64,000 nucleotides of DNA from Bacteroidota bacterium (lineage in GTDB: Bacteria > Bacteroidota > Bacteroidia > Palsa-948), in the NCBI GenBank assembly GCA_016213405.1, contig JACRAM010000054.1, positions 21,998 through 85,997 on the forward strand, in the 5' to 3' direction. The notes below the pieces were generated by a model. It was not told the origin of the DNA, made no database searches, and saw nothing but the letters and a program-made list of their open reading frames with translations. Shown here piece after piece: positions 43,436 through 53,381 of the stretch (position 1 is its first letter; the number at the start of each line of letters is the position of its first letter). The position numbers and the translations under genes are program-made.

Positions 43436-45283
43436 ATGAAACAAACAAAAAACAAATCCATTCTCTTTGCAATGCTCATTGCAGGAGCAATGGTTGTACA
43501 GAATGTACAGGCGCAAACAGCATTAAGCGGTACTGCTGCTGCTTCTAATTCTTGCGGTACTACAGCCGGAACAGGTGGTACAGATAACACAAATGTGGGC
43601 TGTGGTGCCGGAGATGCTATTGCTGCTGGGGGTATTAATAATGTTGCAGTGGGTATGGATGCTCTTGGCGCTCTTACCACAGGAGATTACAATACCGCGA
43701 TTGGATGGCAGGCAGGATTGATATGTACAACCGGAACTTATAACGCTTTTATTACTGCGAGAGCAGGTGAAGCAAATATCACTGGGTCTAACAATTGTTT
43801 TGCGGGATACGAAGCAGGTTTTAATAGTACAGTATCAGACAATACTTTCTTGGGCTTTCAAAGCGGTCTTGTTAATTCAACTGGCGCAAACAATACTTGC
43901 GTTGGTTCAGGCAGCGCGTATCATAACAACACAGGAAGCAACAACGCTATCGTGGGCTATCAGGCAGGATATCTTAGTGGAAGTACCAGCACTGCCATTA
44001 GTAACAATTGCTTTTTTGGATATCAGGCGGGATTGGGTGTTTCAGGAAACAGCAACAGCGATAACTGTTTTTTCGGTTATCAGGCGGGCGCAGGAATAAC
44101 CACTGGCGTGGGCAATGTGTTAATTGGCAGAGAGGCAGGCTCAGGGCTTACCAATACAGGTGGAGTGCCCGGACCAGTTCCAAATACAATTGTCGGCTAT
44201 AGGGCAGGCAATGGTATTACTACCAGCCCCGGTAATGTTATTATGGGAGCGTCATCAGGACAAGGTGTTACTACTAACTCAGGCGGGTACAATACAATTG
44301 TTGGATATAACTCTGGAAACATCATTACCACAAACGGCTATAATACTTGCATTGGTAATGGCGCGGATATTCCCTCCACCTATACAAACTGCACTTTTTT
44401 AGGTAATAATGGAGGAACAAATTGGATTGCTGCTAATAATGAAATGCAGCTTGGCAATAGCAATATTACAGCAATTCATGTGGCACCTGCTGCACTTACT
44501 TATCATGGCAGTGACAGGAGAATTAAAAATAATATCAAGGAAAATGTGCCGGGTCTTTCTTTTATCAACCTGCTTAAACCTGTTACATATCATTATGACA
44601 TTCACAAAGAAAGCAGCATAACAGGATATCCCATGAAAACTGTTGTGGATGTTGAGGCAGTAACCGTAACCGATTCATCATCAGGCAATGTGACTACTAC
44701 TCCCGCGCAAACACATCAGGAGATTGATACTGCATACTGGAATGGGAAATACGATGCTGAAAAAATATTGCTGACGGGTTTAATAGCACAACAAGTTGAT
44801 TCCGCTGCACAACAAATCGGTTATGATTTTGACGGAATATATAAACCGAAAGATGCAAATCATATATATGGTTTGAGTTATACTCAATTTGTCATTCCTC
44901 TTATTAAGGCGGTTCAAGAATTGTCGAAAACAGTTGACAGTTTAAAGGCTGCTAAAAGCGGTCAGCGATTAGGTGATGATGGTTCAGGTAAAAACATACA
45001 GAACATAAAACTCACTTTGCCGAATGCGGCAACCTTAGGCGATGCACAGCCGAATCCGAACAGCGGAAGCACGCAAATTCCGTATTACTTGCCTGATAAT
45101 ACCAATGGCGCAAAAATCATCTTCACGGATATGCTCGGCAAAGTGATGAAAGAAGAAGTATTAAAAGCAGGATACGGATTGCTGAACATTGATACGCAGG
45201 ATTTGCCAACCGGCATTTACAATTACAGTTTGGTAGTAGACGGAAAAGTAATTGACAACAAGAAAATGATGCGCAATAAATAA
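43436..45283 (+). CDS. T9SS cargo with S74 autoprocessing domain
   Basis: The 615-aa protein has a signal peptide, then a long run of short beta-helical repeats (about 40-350, blocks such as NNCFAGYEAGF, NTFLGFQSG, FFGYQAG) like trimeric adhesins or tail fibres. A Peptidase_S74 intramolecular chaperone domain follows, with the Ser-Lys pair S359 and K364 in GSDRRIKNNI (same five-residue spacing as Ser911/Lys916 of endosialidase), and a type A T9SS sorting domain (from about 535, AQPNPNSGSTQIPYYL) ends the protein. The S74 domain normally cleaves itself off after trimer folding; here cleavage would separate the fibre from its T9SS signal. Confidence 0.9.
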   Translation: MKQTKNKSILFAMLIAGAMVVQNVQAQTALSGTAAASNSCGTTAGTGGTDNTNVGCGAGDAIAAGGINNVAVGMDALGALTTGDYNTAIGWQAGLICTTGTYNAFITARAGEANITGSNNCFAGYEAGFNSTVSDNTFLGFQSGLVNSTGANNTCVGSGSAYHNNTGSNNAIVGYQAGYLSGSTSTAISNNCFFGYQAGLGVSGNSNSDNCFFGYQAGAGITTGVGNVLIGREAGSGLTNTGGVPGPVPNTIVGYRAGNGITTSPGNVIMGASSGQGVTTNSGGYNTIVGYNSGNIITTNGYNTCIGNGADIPSTYTNCTFLGNNGGTNWIAANNEMQLGNSNITAIHVAPAALTYHGSDRRIKNNIKENVPGLSFINLLKPVTYHYDIHKESSITGYPMKTVVDVEAVTVTDSSSGNVTTTPAQTHQEIDTAYWNGKYDAEKILLTGLIAQQVDSAAQQIGYDFDGIYKPKDANHIYGLSYTQFVIPLIKAVQELSKTVDSLKAAKSGQRLGDDGSGKNIQNIKLTLPNAATLGDAQPNPNSGSTQIPYYLPDNTNGAKIIFTDMLGKVMKEEVLKAGYGLLNIDTQDLPTGIYNYSLVVDGKVIDNKKMMRNK

Positions 45284-45301
45284 TTTTAATTCACAATAAT
45301 T

Positions 45302-45343
45302 GAAAAGGCGGTAATTCTGTTTTGCAGAAACCGCCTTTTTTTT
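45302..45343 (+). terminator. Terminator after the S74 protein gene
   Basis: AAAAGGCGGT/ACCGCCTTTT, with an inner CTG/CAG, is followed by a run of T. Confidence 0.88.
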
Positions 45344-45355
45344 ATCTTTACCTAA

Positions 45356-47062
45356 ATGAAAATTAAAATACTCACCTTACAGTTTGCGCTTTGTTTAATT
45401 ACAAATGCACAATCTCCTAACTGGCAATGGGCGAAAAGTGCAGGAGGATTTCCTGCGCCTGGCGGAAATCACTTTGGAAACAGCATCAGTACAGATGCAA
45501 ATGGTAATTGCTATGCAACAGGAAACTTTCAAGTGCCTAATATTGTTTTTGGTAATGATACTTTAACGTCTCCTACTACTAATGGTACAATGATGTATGT
45601 AGTGAAATACGATAGTTCAGGCAATGTACAATGGGCAAACCGCCCGGGGGGAGTAGGCATCATCACTCTGGGTAATGGCATTGCCACAGATGCAAACGGA
45701 AACAGTTATGTTACGGGAGGGTTTTCAGGAACTGTAATTTTTGGAAGCACTACTTTGGTAGGTAATGGATTTTGTCTTGTAAAATATGACAACACAGGGA
45801 ATGTACTATGGGCGAAAGGTACTAACGGCAGTTCAACAAATACACAAGGCAAAAGAGTCAGCATTGATGCAAACGGTAATGTATATGTAACAGGTACATT
45901 TTCCGACCCCACTATTACTTTTGGAAGTTATACTTTATATAATGCGTATTCCTCTAACCCAATAAATATTTTTGCAGTTAAATATGATTCAGTTGGAAAT
46001 GTGCTTTGGGCGAAAAGTGCGGGCAGTAATAATGCAGTGGGTAATAAAGATGTTTACACCATGGGCATCAGCACAGATGCAAATGGCAACTGTTATGTAA
46101 CCGGATATTTTCATTACATAATAACAATTGGCGCTATCACTTTAACAGGTTCATCAACGGGTGGTGATTGTGTTTTTATAGTGAAATATGACAATGCAGG
46201 TAATGTTGTTTGGGCAAAGGGTTCTGACGGCACTTATCCTTCTTCAGGTACAGCAACAGGCATCAGTGCTGATGCGATTGGAAATAGTTATATCCTTGGT
46301 AATTTCATCAGCCCTGTATTTTATATTGGCACCGATACTCTAACAGATGCATTTGGCGGTTCAACTCTTTTTATAGTTAAATACGACAGCGCAGGCAATT
46401 TTCGCTGGGCGAAACAAACAACAACTGCTGGTAATAGTAATATTGAAACGCAGGGAATCAGCACCGATGCAAAAGGAAATAGTTATACAACAGGAAGATT
46501 TTTTGGTGTTGTATCCTTTAGCAATCAAACAATATTTTCCAATGGCAACAATGACATTTTCGTAGCGAAATATGACAGCGCAGGCAATGCTCTTTGGGCA
46601 AAAGGAGTTGGAGCGCCACCACAGAATGCAGGTGGAGTGGGTATCGCCTTAAATACAAAAGGAAATTGTTTTGTAACCGGCTCTTTTGAAAGCCCGTCAA
46701 TGGTGTTTGATGGCGATACCGTATTTAATACGGATATGTGGGGTGGCAGTGATAATGTTTTTGTAGCGAAGTTAAATAGCAGTGACATTGCAGGAGTGCA
46801 AGAAGAAAATAATTTATTGAATGAAATAATTATTTATCCAAACCCAACGAACGGAAAAATTGAAGTGAGAAGTGAGAAGTTAGAAATAAGAGGTTTAGAC
46901 ATTTACAATGTGCTTGGAAAGAAAATGTATAGCAGTAATAGCAGCCAAACAACAGGCAGCAGGCAACAGGCGATTGATATTTCTTCTCTGCCTTGCGGAA
47001 TATATTTTTTGCAAATCAAAACTCCAATTGGAGTTGCAGTGAGAAAAATTGTAAAGGAATAA
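45356..47062 (+). CDS. T9SS cargo with SBBP beta-propeller repeats
   Basis: The 568-aa protein has a signal peptide, then about seven repeats of roughly 60 residues with ISTDANGNCYATGNF and FVVKYDSSGNVLWAK type blocks (SBBP/beta-propeller), and a type A sorting domain starting near IIYPNPTNGKIEV. It is a surface or secreted propeller of unknown ligand. Two parts of the sorting domain (VRSEKLEIR; SSQTTGSRQQA) are encoded by GTGAGAA and CAACAGGCAG words, so repeat sequence is tolerated in the secretion signal. The next T9SS gene starts 6 nt after it. Confidence 0.9.
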   Translation: MKIKILTLQFALCLITNAQSPNWQWAKSAGGFPAPGGNHFGNSISTDANGNCYATGNFQVPNIVFGNDTLTSPTTNGTMMYVVKYDSSGNVQWANRPGGVGIITLGNGIATDANGNSYVTGGFSGTVIFGSTTLVGNGFCLVKYDNTGNVLWAKGTNGSSTNTQGKRVSIDANGNVYVTGTFSDPTITFGSYTLYNAYSSNPINIFAVKYDSVGNVLWAKSAGSNNAVGNKDVYTMGISTDANGNCYVTGYFHYIITIGAITLTGSSTGGDCVFIVKYDNAGNVVWAKGSDGTYPSSGTATGISADAIGNSYILGNFISPVFYIGTDTLTDAFGGSTLFIVKYDSAGNFRWAKQTTTAGNSNIETQGISTDAKGNSYTTGRFFGVVSFSNQTIFSNGNNDIFVAKYDSAGNALWAKGVGAPPQNAGGVGIALNTKGNCFVTGSFESPSMVFDGDTVFNTDMWGGSDNVFVAKLNSSDIAGVQEENNLLNEIIIYPNPTNGKIEVRSEKLEIRGLDIYNVLGKKMYSSNSSQTTGSRQQAIDISSLPCGIYFLQIKTPIGVAVRKIVKE

Positions 47063-47068
47063 TATGCC

Positions 47069-48334
47069 ATGAGATTTATTCTCTTAATCTGCTTTCTTCA
47101 ATTTTCAATTCTTAATATTCTTTTTTCTCAAACAATCAATATTAATTCCATAACATGGTCGAGACAAAGCAGCGGAGATAATGGTTATACGCTTGACGGA
47201 AACCGGATGACTGGCTCAAGAGCAAAATTATTAGCCCCTGCTAATTTTAGCGCAAGCGGAATTTATCCTAAATCAATTTCAATTTATGATGCTTACGGAT
47301 TGTCAGGAGATTTAACTCAAATATCTTCTGTTCCTACAAGTAATATTTTTTTCTTCGGCAGTTTTATAATTAATGTCCCGTCAACTCAACAGTTTACTTC
47401 TGCTGAAATTGATTCAGTTTATAATTGGTCAAAAAAAGGAGGCAAATTAATTATTGCAACGAGTCCTAATGGTGCCGGATACGACCTATCTATTCTTAAT
47501 AACAAATGGGGATTTCATGATTCATTAAAAGCTCCCAGCTATCTTTCTCCAACCACAGATGGGAATAATACTGATATTTTTAATGGACCATTTGGAAATG
47601 TTTCATATGCATCTCAAGGCGGTTACCTTCAGGGATATTTTGATGTTATTCCTGCTAATTCAAAAGTGTTTGCAACAGACCCAAATACCGGAAACCCAAC
47701 CTTGTTTATGGATTGCAATACACTTGATTTAATCGCAGCCGATGTTGATGTTTATACTGACCTGAGCGGAATAAGTAGTGGGGGTGCTATAAATAATATG
47801 CAAGATATATTTTGGGCAAACGCAATTGTATTTATGGACAAACTTCAACCGCTTCCAATAATCTCAAATACTTCCAATACATTATCTCTAAATTCTGCTT
47901 ACAATGATTATCAATGGTACCTCAATGGAAATCCAATATCTAATTCTAATAGTTTGTCAGTCACAGAAAATGGAACTTATAATGTAGAAGTTACTGTAAA
48001 TGGCGGATGCAAAGTATTTTCAAATTCAATTGTAGTAGATAATTTCTGTGAAGGTGCACTTTACCTCCCCAACGCCTTCTCCCCCAACAACGATGGTGAA
48101 AATGACATACTTAAGATTTATTATAATAATATAAATTGCATAAAAAAAAATTCCCTAACCATCTATGACCGCTTTGGAGAAAAGGTTTTTGAAACTACGG
48201 ATGCAAATTTTAAGTGGAACGGAGAATATAATGGCAAAATGTTAAACACTCAGGTACTAGTGTATTCTTTGCATGTAGAGTTTACAGATAAAACATTGCT
48301 TGACAAGAAAGGAAATATTTCTTTGACTCATTAA
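47069..48334 (+). CDS. T9SS type B (gliding-motility C-terminal) cargo
   Basis: The 421-aa protein has a signal peptide, an N-terminal domain of unknown type, an Ig-like middle segment (LNSAYNDYQWYLNGNPIS) and a CHU_C/type B sorting domain with LYLPNAFSPNNDGENDIL and IYDRFGEKVFET. Type B cargo is usually secreted with the help of a PorP/SprF-like partner, which is not in the window. It is probably co-transcribed with the SBBP gene. An orphan type A tail follows in another frame. Confidence 0.9.
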   Translation: MRFILLICFLQFSILNILFSQTININSITWSRQSSGDNGYTLDGNRMTGSRAKLLAPANFSASGIYPKSISIYDAYGLSGDLTQISSVPTSNIFFFGSFIINVPSTQQFTSAEIDSVYNWSKKGGKLIIATSPNGAGYDLSILNNKWGFHDSLKAPSYLSPTTDGNNTDIFNGPFGNVSYASQGGYLQGYFDVIPANSKVFATDPNTGNPTLFMDCNTLDLIAADVDVYTDLSGISSGGAINNMQDIFWANAIVFMDKLQPLPIISNTSNTLSLNSAYNDYQWYLNGNPISNSNSLSVTENGTYNVEVTVNGGCKVFSNSIVVDNFCEGALYLPNAFSPNNDGENDILKIYYNNINCIKKNSLTIYDRFGEKVFETTDANFKWNGEYNGKMLNTQVLVYSLHVEFTDKTLLDKKGNISLTH

Positions 48335-48336
48335 AA

Positions 48337-48489
48337 CGCTACAAAGTAAAAGTAGATGATACGTTTAATGATTTGCTGCTTGATAACACGCAACTGCCTG
48401 CGGGAGTTTATTTTTATCAACTGTTTACCCCTTCGGGGCAAACTAAAAAAGGAAATGAGAGCGTGAAAAAAATGATTGTAATAAAATGA
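48337..48489 (+). pseudogene. Orphan T9SS type A sorting-domain tail
   Basis: Directly after the type B gene, in another frame, 51 codons encode RYKVKVDDTFNDLLLDN, LPAGVYFYQLFTPSGQ and VKKMIVIK before a stop. This is the end of a type A sorting domain without the rest of a gene, so it is a remnant of a deleted cargo. Confidence 0.8.
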
Positions 48490-48575
48490 AAGCAGAGCTT
48501 ATAAACTACTCAGCGCACGAAGTACAACTTCGCGCGTACGGGGAGGGGGTTGGAGTTCTGAAAGTCAGAGAGGGG

Positions 48576-49022
48576 CTACCTGAAGTTTCTTCTGATCTCC
48601 CTGTCGCTATCCCGTTTCTTAATGGTTTCGCGCTTGTCGTGAATCTTTTTTCCTTTGGCGAGGGCAATCTCCAGTTTGGCAAAACCTCTTTCGTTGATGA
48701 ACAGGCGCAGGGGAATAATAGTGAGTCCTTTGTTCTTCAGCGCATCGCCCAGTTTCCTGAGTTCGTTCTTTGTGAGCAGGAGTTTGCGGTCGGCCGTGGG
48801 CAGGTGTCCGTACTGCCCTGCGTTCTTGTATTCGGCAATGTGCATTCCTTTCACAAACAATTCTCTGTTATGAATGAGGCAGTGCGCATCGTTGATGGTT
48901 GCCTTTCCCCCGCGTATTGATTTTATTTCTGAGCCCTTTAACTGAATGCCGGCAGTGTACCGGTCAATAAAAGCATATTCAAATGATGCCCTGCGGTTTT
49001 GTATGTTAATGATATGGGTCAT
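48576..49022 (-). CDS. smpB: SsrA-binding protein SmpB
   Basis: SmpB binds tmRNA and brings it to stalled ribosomes. The 148-aa protein has the signatures NRRASFEYAF, GIQLKGSEIKSIR, GKATINDAH and the basic tail GKKIHDKRETIKKRDSDREI. The length is normal. No tmRNA gene was seen in the window. It is divergent from the YD-like repeat protein gene. Confidence 0.97.
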   Translation of the reverse strand: MTHIINIQNRRASFEYAFIDRYTAGIQLKGSEIKSIRGGKATINDAHCLIHNRELFVKGMHIAEYKNAGQYGHLPTADRKLLLTKNELRKLGDALKNKGLTIIPLRLFINERGFAKLEIALAKGKKIHDKRETIKKRDSDREIRRNFR

Positions 49023-49042
49023 GTTCCTTTTAAAAAAAAGTC

Positions 49043-49050
49043 TAACTTTG
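49043..49050 (+). promoter_or_regulatory. -7 element TAACTTTG
   Basis: It fits TAnnTTTG and lies only 4 nt from the ATG at 49055, so the transcript would be leaderless or nearly so. Confidence 0.5.
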
Positions 49051-49054
49051 TGCT

Positions 49055-50095
49055 ATGCAATTCTTAAAATACATAGTTGTTTCTTTCTGCATTTTAATTT
49101 CTTCCATCTCTGTTTCCCTCGCTCAGGCGGATTTAGATAATCCAGCAAAAATAAAACTGAACAAAATCAAATCTCAAAAAGTTCTCAAATATAAGTATGA
49201 ATGGGGTGAGCCGATGCTGCAGGGAGATTTAATATTCATGAAAACCTATGACGAAAGCGGAAACCTCACTGAGAGTAAATCGCCTAACGCACGTTTGACT
49301 TACAAGTACAACGAAAAAGGAAAAATGGTTCAGGAGACTTATTTCAACAACGATGGTTCTATCAAATACCGCTACAACTATAATTATGACGGGATGGGCA
49401 ACCTCACCGAAGAAGCGGAACTGAATGTGGATGGAAGTTTCTATTTCAAAACCGCGTATGAATATGATAAGAACGGCAAACGGGTAAAAACATTGATGTA
49501 CAATGAGGACGGAAGCATTAAAACCGCCTTCAAATACGATGAAAAAGGAAACCTGCTGGATGCCGCCTCGTATGACAAAGACCAAAGCTTTTACTTCAAT
49601 ACGGTTAACAAATACGATGTGAACGGAAGATTGATTGAAGAAACATCATATAACCAGGACGGAACCATCAGTAAAAAAATATTTTATGCCTACGATGCGA
49701 AAGGAAATAAAATAAAAGAAGTTCGTTACGGCACTGACAGTAAAGCGGAAGACAAGAAATTATTAGCGTATGATACCAGGGGAAACATAACCGAAGAGCT
49801 CCAGTACAATTCAGAGGGGCAGGTTTATTCAAAAAATGTTTACCGATGGGGCATACTCGGAAAGCTGCTTGAAGAAACTGCTTATTCATACGGTAATTTT
49901 TCATCCCGCAACACCTATTTGTATGATGATTACGGCAATGTGATTGAAGAGGTGATGTACGGAGAGAAAGAAATTACTTTATCCAAAACCACCTATAAGT
50001 ATGACGTTAGTGGAAACAGAACAGAAGCTATCAAAAATAATTTCCTTGATGAGCCCGAAACGCTGCTGAAGTACGAGTACGAATTTTATCCCTAA
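49055..50095 (+). CDS. Exported YD-like repeat protein
   Basis: The 346-aa protein has a signal peptide (ISSISVSLAQ) and about eleven repeats of 23-24 residues of the form YKYNEKGKMVQETYFNNDGS, related to RHS/YD or MORN-type repeats. There is no RHS core or toxin domain, and it is not T9SS-tagged. It is probably a periplasmic or surface binding protein. A promoter-like element lies almost at its start codon. Confidence 0.85.
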   Translation: MQFLKYIVVSFCILISSISVSLAQADLDNPAKIKLNKIKSQKVLKYKYEWGEPMLQGDLIFMKTYDESGNLTESKSPNARLTYKYNEKGKMVQETYFNNDGSIKYRYNYNYDGMGNLTEEAELNVDGSFYFKTAYEYDKNGKRVKTLMYNEDGSIKTAFKYDEKGNLLDAASYDKDQSFYFNTVNKYDVNGRLIEETSYNQDGTISKKIFYAYDAKGNKIKEVRYGTDSKAEDKKLLAYDTRGNITEELQYNSEGQVYSKNVYRWGILGKLLEETAYSYGNFSSRNTYLYDDYGNVIEEVMYGEKEITLSKTTYKYDVSGNRTEAIKNNFLDEPETLLKYEYEFYP

Positions 50096-50139
50096 TGTTT
50101 CTCTCTTTCTGAAGGTGCCATTTTTCTTCCTTGCTTTCC

Positions 50140-51006
50140 ATGAATTCTAAATTCCTCAACTGGTCAATATTATTTCTCCTCGCGCTTGTTTGGGGAAGTT
50201 CATTCATCCTGATGAAGCGCGGACTGGATGTATTCACTTCTTCGCAGGTGGCGGGATTAAGAATGTTTATCGCTTTTCTATTTATAATTCCTTTTGCATT
50301 CAGGTATGTAAAAGTGAAAGAGAAGAAAGACTGGCTGAAATTTCTTGGCATCGGCTTGTTTGGAAATTTTATTCCCGCTTTTCTTTTCACCGCAGCGGAA
50401 ACGGGCATTTCTTCTTCCCTCACCGGAATGCTCAACGGGCTCACGCCTTTTTTCACACTCCTCATCGGCATATTGGTGTTTAAATCCAAGGTGAGCGCGA
50501 ATAAAATCATCGGCATCTTCATCGGGCTTGTAGGCGCTGTGGGGTTATTAATTCCTGAAAAGTTTTCTGACCTTGGCACAAATATTAATTACGGTGGGTA
50601 TGTAATCATCGCCACTATTCTTTACGGAATGAGCGTGAATTTTATCCGGCAATATGCAGGTAATTATCATTCCATCACCACTACCTGCTGGGCAATCCTT
50701 TTGGTGGGACCGTTTGGCGGAGCTTATCTTTTGTTCACTGATTTTTCATCTGCCATTCATCATCCGCTTTTCTGGAGCAGTCTGGGTTATGTTGCCCTTC
50801 TTGCCATAGGAGGAACGGCACTTTCGGTGATGCTGTTTAACCTGCTTGTGAAAAATACCGGAACGCTTTTTTCTTCTTCTGTTACGTATCTGATTCCCAT
50901 CGTTGCAATTCTCTGGGGATTTTTTGACGGAGAAGAAATTTCTTTAAGGCAAATCCTTTCCATCTTCGTCATTCTCGGAGGGGTTTATCTGGTCAACAGG
51001 AAATAG
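50140..51006 (+). CDS. EamA-family (DMT) transporter
   Basis: The protein (288 aa from this ATG) has ten predicted membrane helices arranged as two EamA repeats. The first starts near LFLLALVWGSSFILMKRG, the second near GGYVIIATILYGMSVNFIRQ. Members export metabolites or amino acids. A TTG at 50131 opens the frame 3 codons earlier, but the ATG is preferred. Confidence 0.92.
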   Translation: MNSKFLNWSILFLLALVWGSSFILMKRGLDVFTSSQVAGLRMFIAFLFIIPFAFRYVKVKEKKDWLKFLGIGLFGNFIPAFLFTAAETGISSSLTGMLNGLTPFFTLLIGILVFKSKVSANKIIGIFIGLVGAVGLLIPEKFSDLGTNINYGGYVIIATILYGMSVNFIRQYAGNYHSITTTCWAILLVGPFGGAYLLFTDFSSAIHHPLFWSSLGYVALLAIGGTALSVMLFNLLVKNTGTLFSSSVTYLIPIVAILWGFFDGEEISLRQILSIFVILGGVYLVNRK

Positions 51007-51077
51007 AAGACGATATTAATTCTGCCTTATACAGATTTTTTATATTTACACCATCAGGAACAATCCTGCGTTTGTAC

Positions 51078-51470
51078 ATGAAAGAAGCCAGCACCGAAAC
51101 AATGCGTTTCACCTTTGACGGAAAACTTCTCACCTGCGAGTTGATAGGTGATGTGGAAATTGACGTTCACCATGAAGAAGAATCTTACGAAGTAGCTAAA
51201 AAAATTACAGAAGGGAAAAAACATCTTTCACTCGTTCTTGTTTCTCAGGATACTTCTATTACCAGTAAAGCCCAGAAAACTTCGATGCAGAAGAATCATT
51301 ACACTCACGTAGTGGCTCAGGCAATTGTTATCCGCTCACTCGCGCAGAGAATTATAGGAAATTTCATGTTTAAGTTTATCAAACACCCTCGCCCAAGTCA
51401 GTTGTTCACTTCAAAAACAGAAGCGGTGAAATGGCTTAACAAAGAATGGATAAAGGCAGGTTTGAATTAA
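51078..51470 (+). CDS. Small STAS/SpoIIAA-like protein
   Basis: The 130-aa soluble protein has an alternating beta-alpha pattern (MRFTFDGKLLTCELIGDVEI; LVLVSQDTSITSKAQKTS; SKTEAVKWLNKEW) resembling small SpoIIAA/STAS-like Bacteroidota proteins. Family assignment is uncertain and function unknown. Its stop codon directly abuts the stop codon of the convergent Nramp gene (TAATTA), so the two share a 3' end with no space. Confidence 0.72.
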   Translation: MKEASTETMRFTFDGKLLTCELIGDVEIDVHHEEESYEVAKKITEGKKHLSLVLVSQDTSITSKAQKTSMQKNHYTHVVAQAIVIRSLAQRIIGNFMFKFIKHPRPSQLFTSKTEAVKWLNKEWIKAGLN

Positions 51471-53381
51471 TTACTCCCTCACAATCATTACAGGAATTTT
51501 CACATTGTGGCGGACAGATTCAAGTGTGGTTCCATAAGCTAAATCTTTGAGAGCGCCATGTCCGTGCGCGCCCATCAGCAGCAAATCAGCATTCACTTCT
51601 TTTACTAAATCAGGAATGGAAAGTTTTGGATTTCCGTATCCGAGTTTCATGTTTGCTTTGAGCCCAAGTTGAGTTAACTGCTTCACATATTTTTTCAAAC
51701 TGGCGGCATCGGCAGAAGTTTCGTAATCGGCAATGTCTTCGCTCATCATCAACGCGCCCGCGGTTTCCACTATGTGAATGAGAATATATTCTGCATTCTT
51801 TCCTCCCTGCTCCAGCGCTTCTTTCACAGCACGGGAATCTGCAAAGGAAAAATCCACCGTAACTGCAACGCGTTTGTATTTGCTTTCAGCAGGAAATAGA
51901 ATATCTGCAGGAATAGAAAGTTTTTTTGCTTCCGCATGGGGAATTTTTGTTTCTCGGAAAATATATTTCTTAAAGAACGGAGAGAAGCTTACATATAAAA
52001 GAAGAACACCTGCTGCAGATGCGACAGGAACAACTATCAGATAAATTGGCACTGAGTTTTCACTGTTTTGAATCCAATCAATTATTGTTTCAATCACGAG
52101 TTTTACATTGAGCGAAACAATTATTCCAGCTGTGAGCCATGCACAGACTTTCACCCAAGGCTTAATTACAAATTCTCCCATCTTTATTTTATCGCTGGTG
52201 AAATGAATGAGCGGAATCACAGCAAATCCTAACTGCAGACTGAGAATCACCTGGCTAAGCACCAGCAATTCTCCTGTGCTGTCTTCTCCCAAAATATATA
52301 TAGTTAGAAATGCCGGAATGATGGCAAGCAAACGGGTGATTAATCTTCTCAGCCATGGCTGCAGGCGGAGATTCAAATATCCTTCCATCACAATTTGTCC
52401 GGATAAAGTTCCCGTAAGCGTTGAACTTTGCCCAGCAGCAATTAACGCAACTGCAAAAAGTATGGGCGCGAATTTAGTTCCCAGAATGCCTTCAAGAAGT
52501 TTATGCGCATCCTGTATTTCACTGACATCTGTAAGTCCTGAATTATAAAAAGCTGCCGCAGCAAGAATGAGAATGGCTCCATTCACAAACAATGCCATGT
52601 TGAGCGCCACAGCAGTATCAATAAAATTAAATTTTATCGCGGAACGGATTCCTTCAGATGTTCTTTCAAACTTTCTCGTCTGCACTAGCGCAGAATGCAG
52701 ATAAAGATTATGAGGCATCACGGTTGCTCCGATTATTCCGATGGCGATATACAGCGCATCGGAGTTCGGAATGGAAGGAATAAATCCTTTCACGATTCCT
52801 GTAACATCGGGCCGGGCAAAAATCATTTCACAGATAAATGCAAAACCCATAGTAAGAATCAGGGCAATAATAAAAGCTTCCATCTTTCTCATTCCGTATC
52901 GCTGAAGAAATAAAATCAGGATGGTGTCTAGTACGGTAATGGAAACTCCGACAAGTAAAGGAATATGAAAGAGCAATTGCAATCCAATCGCCATTCCGAT
53001 TACTTCAGCTAAATCACAGGCGGCAATAGCAATTTCACAGAGTATCCAGTTAAAAAAATTTATTACGGGGTGATAGGCTTCGCGAGATGCCTGCGCCAAA
53101 TCCAATCCGCGAACTAAACCTAAACGCGCGCTCAGACTCTGAAGCAACAGCGCCATCAGGTTGCTCATGATAAGAACCCAAACCAACGCGTAACCAAACT
53201 TGCTTCCACCTGCAATATCAGTAGCCCAGTTGCCGGGATCCATGTAGCCAACGCTGATAAGATAGGCTGGACCTACAAATGCAAAAAGTTTTTTCCAGAA
53301 TCCTGAATACTTTGCCGTGTCCACCGTAGAGTGAACATCGTCTAGCGATTTTCTTTGCTTATTTTTTTCTATTGATAACAC
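51471..53381 (-). CDS. Nramp-family metal transporter fused to UspA
   Basis: Residues about 25-440 are an Nramp/MntH transporter with the metal-binding DPGN motif in GYMDPGNWATD and AATVMPHN-type motif GATVMPHNLYLHS. Residues about 490-636 are a UspA domain (VTVDFSFADSRAVKEA; LLMGAHGHGALKD). It would import Mn2+ or Fe2+ with the Usp domain as a cytosolic sensor. The start overlaps the end of the DtxR-type regulator gene by 23 nt, so they form one operon with translational coupling. Confidence 0.93.
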   Translation of the reverse strand: MLSIEKNKQRKSLDDVHSTVDTAKYSGFWKKLFAFVGPAYLISVGYMDPGNWATDIAGGSKFGYALVWVLIMSNLMALLLQSLSARLGLVRGLDLAQASREAYHPVINFFNWILCEIAIAACDLAEVIGMAIGLQLLFHIPLLVGVSITVLDTILILFLQRYGMRKMEAFIIALILTMGFAFICEMIFARPDVTGIVKGFIPSIPNSDALYIAIGIIGATVMPHNLYLHSALVQTRKFERTSEGIRSAIKFNFIDTAVALNMALFVNGAILILAAAAFYNSGLTDVSEIQDAHKLLEGILGTKFAPILFAVALIAAGQSSTLTGTLSGQIVMEGYLNLRLQPWLRRLITRLLAIIPAFLTIYILGEDSTGELLVLSQVILSLQLGFAVIPLIHFTSDKIKMGEFVIKPWVKVCAWLTAGIIVSLNVKLVIETIIDWIQNSENSVPIYLIVVPVASAAGVLLLYVSFSPFFKKYIFRETKIPHAEAKKLSIPADILFPAESKYKRVAVTVDFSFADSRAVKEALEQGGKNAEYILIHIVETAGALMMSEDIADYETSADAASLKKYVKQLTQLGLKANMKLGYGNPKLSIPDLVKEVNADLLLMGAHGHGALKDLAYGTTLESVRHNVKIPVMIVRE

